Source of the DNA: Phoronis australis
Taxonomy: Eukaryota > Phoronida > Phoronidae
Direction of reading: 5' to 3'
Length of the DNA stretch: 64,000 bases
Assembly: GCA_002633005.1 (NCBI GenBank)
Contig: NMRA01000754.1
Span: 1-64,000, forward strand
Both the position numbers and the translations under genes were made by a program. The notes below the pieces were generated by a model. That model did not search any database. It was given only the letters and a program-made list of their open reading frames with translations, and had not been told where the DNA came from. Positions 25,463 to 32,879 of this stretch are shown here, one piece after another (within the stretch, counting starts at the first letter, position 1; the number at the start of each line of letters is the position of its first letter).

Positions 25463-28400
25463 CTTTATTTAAAGAGGATAAAAGTACAATAAATGTAAAA
25501 CATGCTTTAGCCAAAGGCTAATATCTAGCATGGTCCTCTGCCGCAAGAAATTAAATTAATTAAATTAAGTTAGATAAACAGATTAAATTAAGGTACAATA
25601 ACATACATTAAATAAAATAGTATTTACAAATTGGATAAACAAATTGAATAAATAAATATTTTTTTTTGCTAAATATATTGGAAACACAAAAAAGAGGGAC
25701 ATCTATGACGACCACAGGTAACTGATGAGGTGGTGTCTGAAATTATCATAAGTCAGCATCCTTAATACTATTAGACAAATTCCTCCACTGTTTGATAGTC
25801 TGAATAAAGAAGGACTTAGAATAAAACGATGTTCTGTGTCTGGGCAAAACCAAATTGTTTGAGGCAGAAAATCTTGTCCTGATCTGGTGGCTATTTCGAA
25901 CACGTACGAGATTACGAGATGGATAAGTCGGTACATTACCGTGAAAGCACCTATGCATCATACACAGACGCCTATATATAAAATATTTGTCAATAGGGAG
26001 CCACCCCAGTCTATTAAACATATGAGTTGACGGAAGGTCAAATGGCACACTAGAACAAGTATGGCCGCCTGCTTCTGAGCCTTCAATAAAGATTAAACTA
26101 ATTTTGCATTGCATCCTGACCACACTGTACTACAATAAACGAACAGAGGGAATACACAAGCGCTGAAATATTGCAGACGCCCTTCTGTGGGAAGAAATGG
26201 TGATATACGCCGGAGAAGACCAAGGCGCTGCCTAATTTTGGACACAGTAGCATTTATATGGCTAGACCAGCTGAGGGTCTTGTCTACAGTAACACCTAAT
26301 AACTTTTCACTGTCAACAAATTTGAGGCTGATCACAGACAGAATTTTGATAACATAAAGTATTGTAAAAAAGCAGTTTGAAATAGAAATGACATTTTTGT
26401 GTTTTCCACTTCAGTTAATACTAATTTATCATAATGAAGTAAAAACAACTTCTGCATATTCTTTGGTGACTTAATTATGCACTGAATAGTAGGATGTCAC
26501 GGACGGAATGGAAACTATAAATTATTATATATTAAATGATGGTGAAAGTCCTGCTTTGATTGTGGTACTAATTATTTTAAATGGCAATATTTGTAACATT
26601 TAATCTCTCTGTGTTTTTAGTGATTTCTCAGCAAATAAAATTGCTACTTTGTGCCGCAGACGCAATGTCACGGACAGAGGTAGAATACTGAATTTATGCA
26701 TGAATTTGATATTTTAGACGTAATTTTATCTTAACATTACACATACACAAATATACAGATTTATACACAAAACGTACCGAGAGTGGCATACATAAAGTAA
26801 TATCCAAGAGACATTGTTCCGCGTATAGACCTAGACGGCATCGAATTCTTAAGTTTTTTTACATTTTTTCGGCAGACATTTTAAGAACTTCACCCAGATT
26901 GTTTACCTAGCTAATTACATCATGTATGTATGTGCTTGCGCGTTATGTTACAAGTTTCCTCTAGTAAAAGAACCAATTTGAAATGTAACGATTTATTACT
27001 TGAAAAAAGATAACAAAGATGAAAACAACAGTAATTGGGCATTCAACTTGTACCATTTCCTGAGAATAATTAAATAACAACAATATTTAAAATTGTAGTT
27101 ACCGAGGAATCGGCGCTTGAATTGCAGACATACACAAAACGTACCGCAAGTGGCGTACTTGAAGTAATATCCCACTCGACATTATTACGCGTATCGACCG
27201 AGACCGAAGATCGAGGTCGATACGCGGAATAATGTCGAGTGAGATATTACTTAATGTACGCCAATCGAGGTACGTTTTGTATTTATCCCATACGCTTCGA
27301 ATTCCTAAGTTTCTTTCATTTTTTTCCGCAGATATTTAAATACTTCACTGAGACTGTTCACGTGGTGGATCACATCCTATATATATGCACTTGCACCTTA
27401 GGCTTAGTAAAAGAAACAGTTTTAAATGCGACGATTTATTTCTTGAAAAGAAATAACAAAGATGAAAACAAGAATAACTTTTCATTGAACTTGTAACATC
27501 TCCAGAAAATAGTTAAATAACAACAATATTTAATATTGTAGTTACCGATGAATCGGCGCCAGAGTTGCAGACGATACAATATTTAGCAAATGAAAACTGA
27601 GATAGAACTGTTATATAATTAACAGTCCTGTTCCAGACGTTACGATTGAGACCTGATTGTATGTTGAGCGTTATTTACACTGCTATAATTGTATTACTTT
27701 AAACTATTTTCCGAAAGTTTGGTGATCCAACCGGTTTTTAGTGTTCAAAAACTATTGTTCGCCTTTTAAGCTGTCTTGTAACTTTTCGCATTGAGCATCT
27801 TCCAATAAGAAATTCCGTCCGCGACAAAATTTTCCGTCCGCGACAATTTTCTACTGTCACTCTTTATTTGCGGGCTTGTTCCAGTGACACTTATGCCATA
27901 TGACACGATGCTTAGAACCGAATCCAATTTGTTACAGACATGTCGTCTTCAAGGTCTTTCTCACCACCATCTACTGCCAAAACAGCAGGGAGCACAAGTA
28001 TTATTTCGCCACGAGGGTCATCATCCGTGTCACCTACAGTCCCTCGACTTCCTGTATCAACGGTTAAAGATGTTACCTCAGGTACTGTACTTACAATGTG
28101 ACTGAATATCTTCGTTGCCAAAGGTTTCATAGAGAAACGACAACAAGTAAGCCGTTTTCAAGACACTATGACTTTGAGTTTACCTCAGTGGCGGATCTAG
28201 GATATCACAAGGGGGGGGCCAACATTTTGTCCGGCTATAAGCATTTGCGCAAACCACGATTGTAGGTGCGCATAGCACTGAATGGGAGGAGGTTGGGAGG
28301 GAGGGTTTTGCCCCCCTCACGCCAAGGAAATTTTTCTGTTTTTTCCTCCAAAAATCAAGCATTTTCATTGATTCCTGAAGTATTATCCAAGAAAAAAACA

Positions 28401-31400
28401 CGGTAAACGTATCAAACAAGGAAAACTGTGTACAGCAGAGACTCGAACTCACAACCTGGCGGGTTGCGCGCGCATGCGTTACCACTACACCACAACAACT
28501 TATCTGCTAACCTGATACTAGGAGACCTACTTGTTTATGGTCCATAGCGTTTGAGCGCGAAACCTACTTCTTTTTGTAATGCTTATTACGCGTTTTATAT
28601 TTTGTGCAATTGGTTCTTAACTTTGTTGTATTTAAAATAGTCTTCAAATGCCCAAAAGACCAAATCCGTTTTTCGTGTTGGCAATAATGACGGGTTGCTT
28701 AGGAAATTGTCTTAAGTCAGTTTGACAAAGAGAGAATTATGAGTTTCTGAGTGATTCACTAAGACTTCGATTAAAATTCACATCTTACCCGCAGCTTCTG
28801 TTTTTTCATCGTCACTCAGGTTCCATTTTCTTTAAAAAATGAAGTAAATTTTCTTCATAGCACAATGGAGCAGACGACGGAAACGGGGTCGTAGTGCGCA
28901 GCGCCACTGCCGGTTGCCTGGGATATCGGGGGAGAGCCTATACTTTGCCATAGTTCCGTTACGAATGCGCCGTGTTCCGAATTTGATACTTGAAATTGGA
29001 TCTGAGCCTCCCCCCAAACACTAAAACTGCACACATTTAAATCTTGTTTCATCCGTATAAGTTTAATTACCTGGGTTAATTAATAAACTCNCCTATGTTC
29101 TATCACGTGCAGAAGAGACAGGGCATAGAGTTTCCACGTTACTGACCTGTTGTGAACTCGAGTGCGATACACGTCTTTGTTGACGCCTGTGGGAAGAGTT
29201 ATGGTGCTGTTGCGTATATCATCAGTGACAGCCGACAATACCTAGTTTGCTCAAAGACCAAAATTTTCCCGCTACCACGTCTCGAGTTGCAAGCAGCATT
29301 ACTGGGAGTTCGTCTACTGGAATTCGTCAATATAATTATTCCTTTTGACTCTATGAAGTTGGATCAAGAGCCCAAGTCCTTTACGATTCTGTACATTTGC
29401 GTCCAATCGTGTACAGCACACATCTCCAATTTTTGTCTGTCCTGTCGGTAACGGGTCGACGACCGGTCGGCTGTCTTCTGACATGAAAATCAATGAATGC
29501 GGCAATTTAAAAAATTCATTCTGGAAGAATTTTTAAAAATTTATTAAGTTTGGTGCCTACACTGTAGCAGAGATCCACCGCCTATCGCCTACACGTGCTT
29601 GGAGCCATGTAGCTGGCACAAGAAAGTTCAGCCGACTTAGCCAGTAGAGTGAATAGTGGAAGAATTGGGTCAGATATATACATCATCCCAGTGACAGTTA
29701 CATGTAGGCTATCATTTGTTATGTGATAAAACAGTTGGCCAGAACAACCAAATTTAGCCCAAACAGATGAAGAAGCGAAGAGCACTTGTTACAGGTGCTG
29801 AAGTAACCAATTCTGTTGAGAACTTTTTCCCAGTTTTACTGCCATCCTAGAAGATTGTTCGCGTTACAGCTTTTATTTTGAAGTGGACAAATAGACACAG
29901 GTCATCAAGTACAAATTTGTCTTCAAGTGATATAAGCGATGCCGAGAATAAGTTTCTAAATGCTGTGCAGCACCAGCATGCATACACCCTTTGTACGACG
30001 CCATTGTGGTCGATGCACATAGAAGTCTCATGCATGCTGGTGTCCTCTGTGGCTTCTCAGATCCGCAAGAAATCCTGAATCATCAGGTGCCAACGACTAT
30101 GCCGTTACATTCGTGCTAGATGTGTGACTTTCAAGAGATGCGACCAACCTTTACCAGTATCCTTGTCTAAGACAGCGCGACTTCCAGCGGACAGAGTTAA
30201 TTTTAGTGTCTCTTTTGCTTCTCGTGGTATAGACTACTTTGGGTCGTTCCATCTCAAACTTCAGTCAAAAATTTCCATTCTGATCTTTGTCTGTTGTACT
30301 ACGAGAGCACTGCAATGTGAGTTGACAGATACTTCAACTACCAGAAAGTTTTTGCATACTTTTGGTTGCTGGATATGGTGTCCCGAAGATTGTGTGCTCA
30401 GACAATGCCCTGGCGTTCAAGAAAACCTGCCAAATATTGAGGATAGAGTGGAACTTCATATGTGCCCTGAAGGCTTGGTGGCTGGAGGTTTCTACGAGAG
30501 GTTTGTGCAGTTGTTTAAGTGTTGGTTAAAGCACTTGTGTCTAGAAAGCAGTCAGAGTACGTTGTTGCTGAAGTCGAGCGAGTGAATAATTTACGCCCCC
30601 TGACGGCCGTGACACACCCTGTCACTCCTTGAGCTTTCCTGGAACAGGCATTTTCAGATTATTACTAGCCCTGTGAGATGAACGCTGACCAGATGACTAT
30701 AAGATTTACTCACGTATCATGTCATTAACTACTAGACATCGTTGGAGAAACGAGTACATTGTCTCTCTTTACCGTTTGTTTAAGACTACAAATAATCAAC
30801 GCATTTTAAGGCAGGAAGTATAGGACTGGTTGACAATGAGAAAGGTAGAAATTCCTGGCCTATGACAAACTTACTGCAAGTTAGCCCTGGATCTGACAAA
30901 TCTGTTCAGATGTGCGGACCAGTCTGATGTGCATCCTTCAGAGAGACTGAAACCTCCTCCTGTGATTCACAGTGGTATACAAGTAAAGTTAAGAAATGTA
31001 TTGTACGGTTAAGCTTCGACTTTCGTGACATTTTACCTGAATTTCTAGAATGCTCAAGAGTTCGTTATTTACTTAAATCTTTTAAATTTTACAACAGTCG
31101 TTGTTCGACGCCCCAGAAGCACCCTTGGCGCATCTGCAAATACTTATGAGCAATGTTTTCATTTCATCAAACAGTTGGAACCACGTTGGAGACCTCGTCA
31201 CTTTCATCCAGAAATTCAGGCAAAGGAATATCTGTTCTCGCCCTGGTGAAAGACATCGTTGGCGTCTTTAACCTTGAAATTGTTTTTGCAGCTGCTGTTG
31301 ACTGCTGAACAGGTTGCAGTCGATTGCATAACGATTACTGTTTAATTAATTCTCTTATCAGGTCCGTCTAGATTTGTTGAACATGCCGCCGATAAATGTA

Positions 31401-32822
31401 CAAAGCACTAAATGTTTAGTAGTCAATTATTTCAACGATCTTTGGTAGAACTATAGAACAGCATGGAAGCGCGATACGCTTTTTGTGTGACTTTCGCCGA
31501 CTTCACCGCAAGCATTCTCAACTAATTCAAACAGATATTAACAAAACCCGTTCACACTGGTGTTCTAGACAATACAGTCTACGTCTATCACTGGTACTGG
31601 CGAGTATGCAGACCTACTAGACATGTACCTGTCGTTCTTTGCTTGCTGTTTTTTCGCGGTGTCGCGTTATGGCACGAAAAGACTGGTGACGCGACTTCAA
31701 AATTTTTTGTGACTTCAAAACAATCCCAAGTCGCCATGAAATAGCAGGATTTCTATAACTTGCAAAGACGTCAGAAGGAGCCAGGCAAAACGAATTCACT
31801 GTTGCGTTGCTGGGACTGTACGAATAGTTCAATAATCTAGAATAACAAAACTTCGTTCAGGAAAGATTTTAAGTGGTTCCAACTTAAAACGATATGGTAA
31901 GGTGACTACTCATACTTATCGCGTTTTTAATTAGCCTAAAACATGTCAAGTTTTTTTGTTACAGCCAATTTATAACTTCTAATTAAGCGTCCAAGCAGAA
32001 ATAGATTAAATAATTGTGGGAATGGATAGTTTGGACCTTGTAACTTAGCTTTTATTAGTAAATTGCAAGTCTAATGTGCCAAAAACATTTTCAATGTGAC
32101 ACCGATTCCTTTTAACGGTGTGTTTACTGGCTGTGTTGTCTATGGCTCAGATAAAGAATTCGTTCTGCTGAATTTTTTTGCTCGTCGATGACAGTGGCAC
32201 CAATGAAAATATGCGTTTTTTTAACTTAGATACTCAGTCGCGTGCGTCCAAGTACACGACTGTTACCATAACTGGCGTCGTCGTTGGCACCATTCTTGTA
32301 CTTGCCGGTGTGTCTATAGCTTGCGTCTGGTACCGCAAAAACAAGCATCCACGACGAGAGGACAGCAATCAGGTTCTTACCGAAGTTCATTTGTACAACG
32401 AGAAGATACCTCAAGTTGCTTCAAGTGTTGACATGCGCATAGAAACCAACAACAACACCCAGGGCGAGAATAAGCTAAGTCTTGGGGCAGGAAATGCGGG
32501 CTTGCAGAGAAAATTAAATGATCGGGAAATGTTGTTGAGCTCACCCGACTCGTGTGTGTTTGTATTGACGGCTATCGAAAGCAATTTGAGTAGTTTGCGG
32601 AAGAAACAGGTTTTACAACCAAGTGACACCCAGAGGACCAATCTCCCATCCCAAACCTTTACTGAATGCGCACAAACGCGACAGGCAATTGAACCATCCT
32701 CTGTTGTGGGCGTTTCTGGAGTCGATATGCCGGCAAGAAAGAGCGCCGTCCCTTGGTCAACGCCTGAAATACCTTTTGCTGCAAGTGAGCCTGACCAGAA
32801 TATGGTCGAATCGCAAGTTTGA
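5676..32822 (+). CDS. TSP1-repeat single-pass membrane protein gene (model; 5' end missing)
   Basis: This gene-level entry is inferred from exons that share strand and splice phase. Fifteen intact TSP1 exons (15 x 58 codons) are followed by a 57-bp Ser/Thr/Pro stalk exon and a terminal exon with a 23-residue transmembrane helix and a cytoplasmic tail. Every junction is phase 1, so the chain can be read without a frame change. TSP1 domains are extracellular, disulfide-bonded modules that bind matrix and cell-surface ligands, so a type I plasma-membrane adhesion or receptor protein is expected. Each module has six cysteines, a WxxW tryptophan ladder (C-mannosylation motif) and CxxS/TCxxG (O-fucosylation motif). 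No start codon or signal peptide was found. Linking the array to the membrane exon across 6.8 kb of transposon-filled intron is the weakest step and needs transcript support. The sequence does not allow it to be assigned to a named vertebrate family. Confidence 0.65.
6639..6812 (+). CDS. TSP1 exon 2 (type I)
   Basis: This is a 174-bp, phase 1-1 exon flanked by TTTTGTTCCAG and G|GTACGA. It reads NGKWSSWTSWGSCSVTC with the variant CKVGV where the other type I modules have CEVGV or CDVGV, and ENHTC where the others have ENRTC. Six cysteines are intact. It is 963 bp downstream of exon 1, the shortest unit spacing in the array. Confidence 0.85.
7747..7920 (+). CDS. TSP1 exon 3 (type I)
   Basis: This is a 174-bp, phase 1-1 exon with acceptor GTTTTTTTCCAG and donor G|GTACGA. 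It reads WTPWGSCSVTCEVGVTTRER and ends CNTNKNCPG, the commonest C-terminal form in the array. All six cysteines and the ENRT site are present. Confidence 0.85.
8884..9057 (+). CDS. TSP1 exon 4 (type I)
   Basis: The 174-bp phase 1-1 exon is intact although no ATG precedes it in frame. Acceptor TTTTATTCCAG; donor G|GTACGA. It has WTSWGFCSVTC (Phe before the first Cys, shared with exon 7) and CNTKKNCPG. Six cysteines are present. Confidence 0.85.
10000..10173 (+). CDS. TSP1 exon 5 (type I)
   Basis: This is a 174-bp, phase 1-1 exon with acceptor TTTTGTTCCAG and donor G|GTACGA. It carries CEVGETT (Glu for Val, shared only with exon 6) and GLTCHGKS. It is followed by an intron enlarged by a palindromic element (10378-10536) and a 25-bp assembly gap. 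Confidence 0.85.
10378..10536. mobile_element. Palindromic foldback element 2
   Basis: A near-perfect inverted repeat with arms of about 78 bp sits in the intron after TSP1 exon 5. AGATTATTACATG at the left is mirrored by CATGTAATAATCT at the right. The arms continue through GTTATCCCCCGTTATCTAGA and AATTATCGCCC towards a GGGGCGTTAGCCCC centre. It is non-coding. Other units lack it, so it inserted after the array formed. Confidence 0.75.
10537..10887. other. Intron sequence not shared with other array units
   Basis: The sequence between foldback element 2 and the gap does not resemble the equivalent part of other TSP1 units. It is probably part of the inserted material. No coding feature is seen. 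Confidence 0.4.
10888..10912. other. Assembly gap (25 N)
   Basis: A run of 25 N lies inside the intron between TSP1 exons 5 and 6. Unit-like intron sequence resumes directly after it (GTAATATAGTGTTCAAAATC). In a near-identical tandem array the gap could hide more sequence than its length shows. Confidence 0.95.
11635..11808 (+). CDS. TSP1 exon 6 (type I)
   Basis: This is a 174-bp, phase 1-1 exon with acceptor TTTTATTCCAG and donor G|GTACGA. It carries CEVGETT like exon 5 and a unique CNSNKNCPG. Six cysteines and ENRT are intact. The shared Val-to-Glu change groups exons 5 and 6 as recent copies or as partners in gene conversion. Confidence 0.85.
12749..12922 (+). CDS. TSP1 exon 7 (type I)
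   Basis: This is a 174-bp, phase 1-1 exon with acceptor TTTTGTTCCAG and donor G|GTACGA. It reads WTSWGFCSVTC (as exon 4) with GLTCHGKS (as exon 5), a mosaic of variants seen elsewhere in the array. Six cysteines are present. Confidence 0.85.
14332..14505 (+). CDS. TSP1 exon 8 (type I)
   Basis: This is a 174-bp, phase 1-1 exon without an upstream in-frame ATG. Acceptor TTTTGTTCCAG; donor G|GTAGGA. It has WTPWWSCSVTC (a fourth Trp replaces Gly), GLTCHGKYS and CNTYKKCPG. Six cysteines are intact. The 1,583-bp spacing from exon 7 exceeds one unit because a further unit upstream has lost its exon. Confidence 0.85.
15472..15645 (+). CDS. TSP1 exon 9 (type I)
   Basis: This is a 174-bp, phase 1-1 exon with acceptor TTTTGTTCCAG and donor G|GTACGA. 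It reads NGQWSSWTPWESCSVTC (Gln and Glu variants shared only with exon 10). The 3' half (GLTCQGKS, CNTNKNCPG, GTACGA donor) matches exons 2-7 rather than the neighbouring exon 8 or 10. Confidence 0.85.
16612..16785 (+). CDS. TSP1 exon 10 (type I)
   Basis: This is a 174-bp, phase 1-1 exon with donor G|GTAGGA. The 5' half is identical to exon 9. The 3' half differs at five bases, four of which change the residue: RERE for RERK, CHGKN for CQGKS, and NKKC for NKNC. Six cysteines are intact. Confidence 0.85.
17723..17896 (+). CDS. TSP1 exon 11 (type I, weakened acceptor)
   Basis: The 174-bp frame is fully open in phase 1-1 with six cysteines. It reads DGKWSNWSSWGSCTVTC, RERECSNPTPAFGG and ends CNTHKNCSG; donor G|GTAAGA. 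The usual pre-exon run TTTTGTTCCAG is missing: about 11 bases are deleted, leaving GATACTGAAGCGCAG with no polypyrimidine tract. The exon may be spliced inefficiently or skipped. RERECSNP is shared with exon 12. Confidence 0.7.
18080..19265 (-). mobile_element. Ty3/Gypsy gag relic inserted in a TSP1 intron
   Basis: The unit intron is interrupted from about 18080 and resumes at about 19265. On the minus strand, 18470-18081 reads as a Gypsy-type gag C-terminus. A DRIVNGVRD block is followed by LLD and then TLENVIKSCRASELS, which is the usual context, and then by two degenerate zinc knuckles (CNKCIRTHFEDNCSA and CGSFGHFANSTIC). A stop interrupts it between the two parts. Nothing identifiable as protease, RT or LTR is seen in the remaining sequence. 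It is a dead fragment. Confidence 0.65.
19773..19946 (+). CDS. TSP1 exon 12 (type I, last of array)
   Basis: This is a 174-bp, phase 1-1 exon with acceptor CTTTTGTTTCAG and donor G|GTAGGA. It reads NGKWSSWTTWQSCSVTC, RERECSNPVPAFGG, HTCLGNESENRAC and STRMNCPG. ENRT becomes ENRA, so that N-glycosylation site is lost, but GNES supplies a new one. It is the most divergent 3' member of the type I array. Confidence 0.85.
19947..22247. other. 2.3-kb intron between type I and type II TSP1 exons
   Basis: Unit-like intron persists for the first 150 bases or so and then becomes unique sequence. No TSP1 remnant, RT motif or other coding segment was recognised. Short open frames here have no splice flanks or known motif. 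Confidence 0.5.
22248..22421 (+). CDS. TSP1 exon 13 (type II)
   Basis: This is a 174-bp, phase 1-1 exon with acceptor TCTTGTTCCAG and donor G|GTAAGA. It reads NGRWSSWAFSTPCDVSCGNG, then KRACDDPAPMYDG, NCSGNSS and IGCPG. Six cysteines are present. The third Trp of the ladder is replaced (AFSTPC). CDVSCGNG keeps the O-fucosylation consensus. NGT and NCS are N-glycosylation sites absent from type I modules. Confidence 0.85.
22902..22947. repeat. (TA)n microsatellite at a splice acceptor
   Basis: About 23 TA dinucleotides end 8 bases before the exon 14 acceptor AG (TTGTTTCAG). The repeat occupies the position of the polypyrimidine tract and branch-point region. Confidence 0.95.
22956..23129 (+). 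CDS. TSP1 exon 14 (type II)
   Basis: This is a 174-bp, phase 1-1 exon with acceptor TTGTTTCAG directly after a (TA)n run and donor G|GTAAGA. It reads NGKWSSWIFSTPCDVTCGNG, ERACNDPAPMFGG, NCSGDSA and FDCSG. Six cysteines are present. The terminal CPG of other modules is CSG. Confidence 0.85.
23401..23566 (+). pseudogene. Decayed TSP1 exon (type I)
   Basis: After TTTTTCCAG at 23400/23401 the sequence keeps blocks of a type I exon in order: GGAATGAATCAAGCTTGTCG (compare GGAAATGGTCAAGCTGGACG), CAATC-TTGTGCCAG, TTTTATAGGCCTCGCGTT, GGAAAAGCTTCGGAAATCAC and ACGTGTACC. The middle is rearranged, the frame meets a TAA within about 11 codons, and no GT donor sits at the expected end. It is a dead module lying between two type II exons. 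Confidence 0.7.
23847..24020 (+). CDS. TSP1 exon 15 (type II)
   Basis: This is a 174-bp, phase 1-1 exon with acceptor CTCACCTTTCAG and donor G|GTAGGA. It reads DGHWSSWSYSTPCDVTCGNG, ERACDDPAPMFSG, NCSGDSS and IDCPG. Six cysteines, the O-fucosylation motif and two N-glycosylation sites are present. It is the last TSP1 module before the stalk exon. Confidence 0.85.
24021..25321. other. Intron between last TSP1 exon and stalk exon
   Basis: No further TSP1 module or coding block is recognisable in these 1.3 kb. It ends at the acceptor TTTTTATCGAAACAG. Confidence 0.5.
25322..25378 (+). CDS. Juxtamembrane stalk exon
   Basis: This is a 57-bp exon between the acceptor TTTTTATCGAAACAG and a perfect GTAAGT donor. 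Read in phase 1 from the last TSP1 exon it gives GATIDMPLSTTPLPVRLSG and ends in phase 1. The Ser/Thr/Pro-rich content suits a short extracellular stalk between TSP1 modules and membrane. The exon is short, so the call rests on splice sites, phase and position rather than on homology. Confidence 0.55.
25418..25461. repeat. (AAT)n microsatellite tail of LINE
   Basis: About 14 trinucleotide repeats lie at the 3' end of the minus-strand LINE fragment. This is the usual tail of CR1/L2-type elements. Confidence 0.85.
25462..26420 (-). mobile_element. Non-LTR retrotransposon (CR1/Jockey-like) 3' fragment
   Basis: Minus-strand frames at 26335-26093 and 26123-25746 encode the region after the RT catalytic core: FVDSEKLLGVTVDKTLSW, SHINATVSKIRQRLGLLRR and VFPLFVYCSTVWSGC, then the typical C-terminus with LGWLPIDKYFIYRRLCMMHR and FIQTIKQWRNLSNSIKDA. 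The two frames are offset by a frameshift near 26100. The catalytic YADD region and the endonuclease are missing, so the copy is 5'-truncated. It sits in the last intron of the TSP1 gene. Confidence 0.8.
26752..27133. repeat. Dispersed repeat family R1, copy A
   Basis: This segment shares with copies at 27281, 34855 and 46745 the order: CGTATA/CGTATCGACC block, ACGCTTCGAA-TTCTTAAGTTTCT, CTTCACCCAGATTGTTCA, TGTACTTGCGCGTTA, AACGATTTATTACTTG and GATGAAAACAAC. It is non-coding and ends near AATCGGCGCTTGAATTGCAGAC. Confidence 0.6.
27134..27280. mobile_element. Palindromic foldback element 3
   Basis: This is a 147-bp inverted repeat. ACAAAACGTAC at the left is mirrored at the right end, with long inner arms containing AGTAATATC(C/T)CACTCGACAT and GCGTATCGACC. 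The loop GAGACCGAAGATCGAG matches the loop of element 1 at 4.9 kb. It separates R1 copies A and B. Confidence 0.75.
27281..27580. repeat. Dispersed repeat family R1, copy B
   Basis: It begins ATTTATCCCATACGCTTCGAA and shows the same ordered blocks as copy A, ending ACCGATGAATCGGCGCC. The 85-codon open frame over it is not supported as a gene, because homologous copies are not open. Confidence 0.6.
28190..28503. repeat. CAGTGGCGGATCTAG repeat containing a tRNA-like segment (minus strand)
   Basis: It begins CAGTGGCGGATCTAGGATAT followed by a G-run, as in the element at 47740. At its right end, minus strand 28503-28430, there is a tRNA-like stretch with an A-box (TAGTGGTAACGC, about 28478-28489) and a B-box (AGTTCGAGTCT, about 28439-28450). 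The latter could be a separate SINE inserted in or next to the element. Cloverleaf pairing is poor, so a functional tRNA is not claimed. Confidence 0.45.
29091..29091. other. Single N
   Basis: One ambiguous base, just before the BEL/Pao relic. Isolated single N also occur at 39577, 44842 and 55355; two of these sit at junctions of long direct repeats. Confidence 0.95.
29150..31020 (+). pseudogene. BEL/Pao retrotransposon pol relic (RNase H to integrase)
   Basis: 29152-29330 encodes the RNase H start typical of BEL/Pao: HVFVDACGKSYGAVAYI and then LPRLELQAALLGVRLLE. From 30124, RADRVNF-like sequence precedes the integrase core (GIDYFGSFHLK, TRALQCELTD, FLHTFG). The normal SDN block is degenerate (RQCPGVQENL), and GGFYERFVQLFK follows. 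Near 30830-30910, RNSWPMTNLLQVSPGSDKSV matches the usual pol C-terminal block. Frames change several times, so the element is dead. It lies in the last intron of the TSP1 gene, on the same strand. LTRs were not found. Confidence 0.75.
31021..32229. other. End of last TSP1-gene intron
   Basis: No coding segment is recognised. The last 20 bases (CGTTTTTTTAACTTAG) form the preferred acceptor for the membrane exon. Confidence 0.4.
32230..32822 (+). CDS. Terminal exon: transmembrane helix and cytoplasmic tail
   Basis: In frame this reads TQSRASKYTTVT and then a hydrophobic helix of 23 residues (VTITGVVVGTILVLAGVSIA plus CVW, 32262-32330), followed by the stop-transfer run YRKNKHPRRE and about 160 tail residues to TGA. 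The topology fits a type I single-pass protein with its C-terminus in the cytosol. The acceptor TTTTTTTAACTTAG is chosen because it restores phase 1 from the stalk exon; GATGACAG at 32193 would give another phase. The tail is Ser/Gln/Pro-rich with no domain or kinase-docking motif I recognise. AATAAA lies 52 bases after the stop. Confidence 0.65.
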
Positions 32823-32873
32823 TCCGACTGCATACATCTGAATAGCAATGCAAAAATTAGGCAAAAAGAAAAA

Positions 32874-32879
32874 AATAAA
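32874..32879 (+). promoter_or_regulatory. Poly(A) signal AATAAA
   Basis: A canonical AATAAA lies 52 bases downstream of the TGA of the membrane exon. It supports this as the 3' end of the TSP1 gene. Confidence 0.6.
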
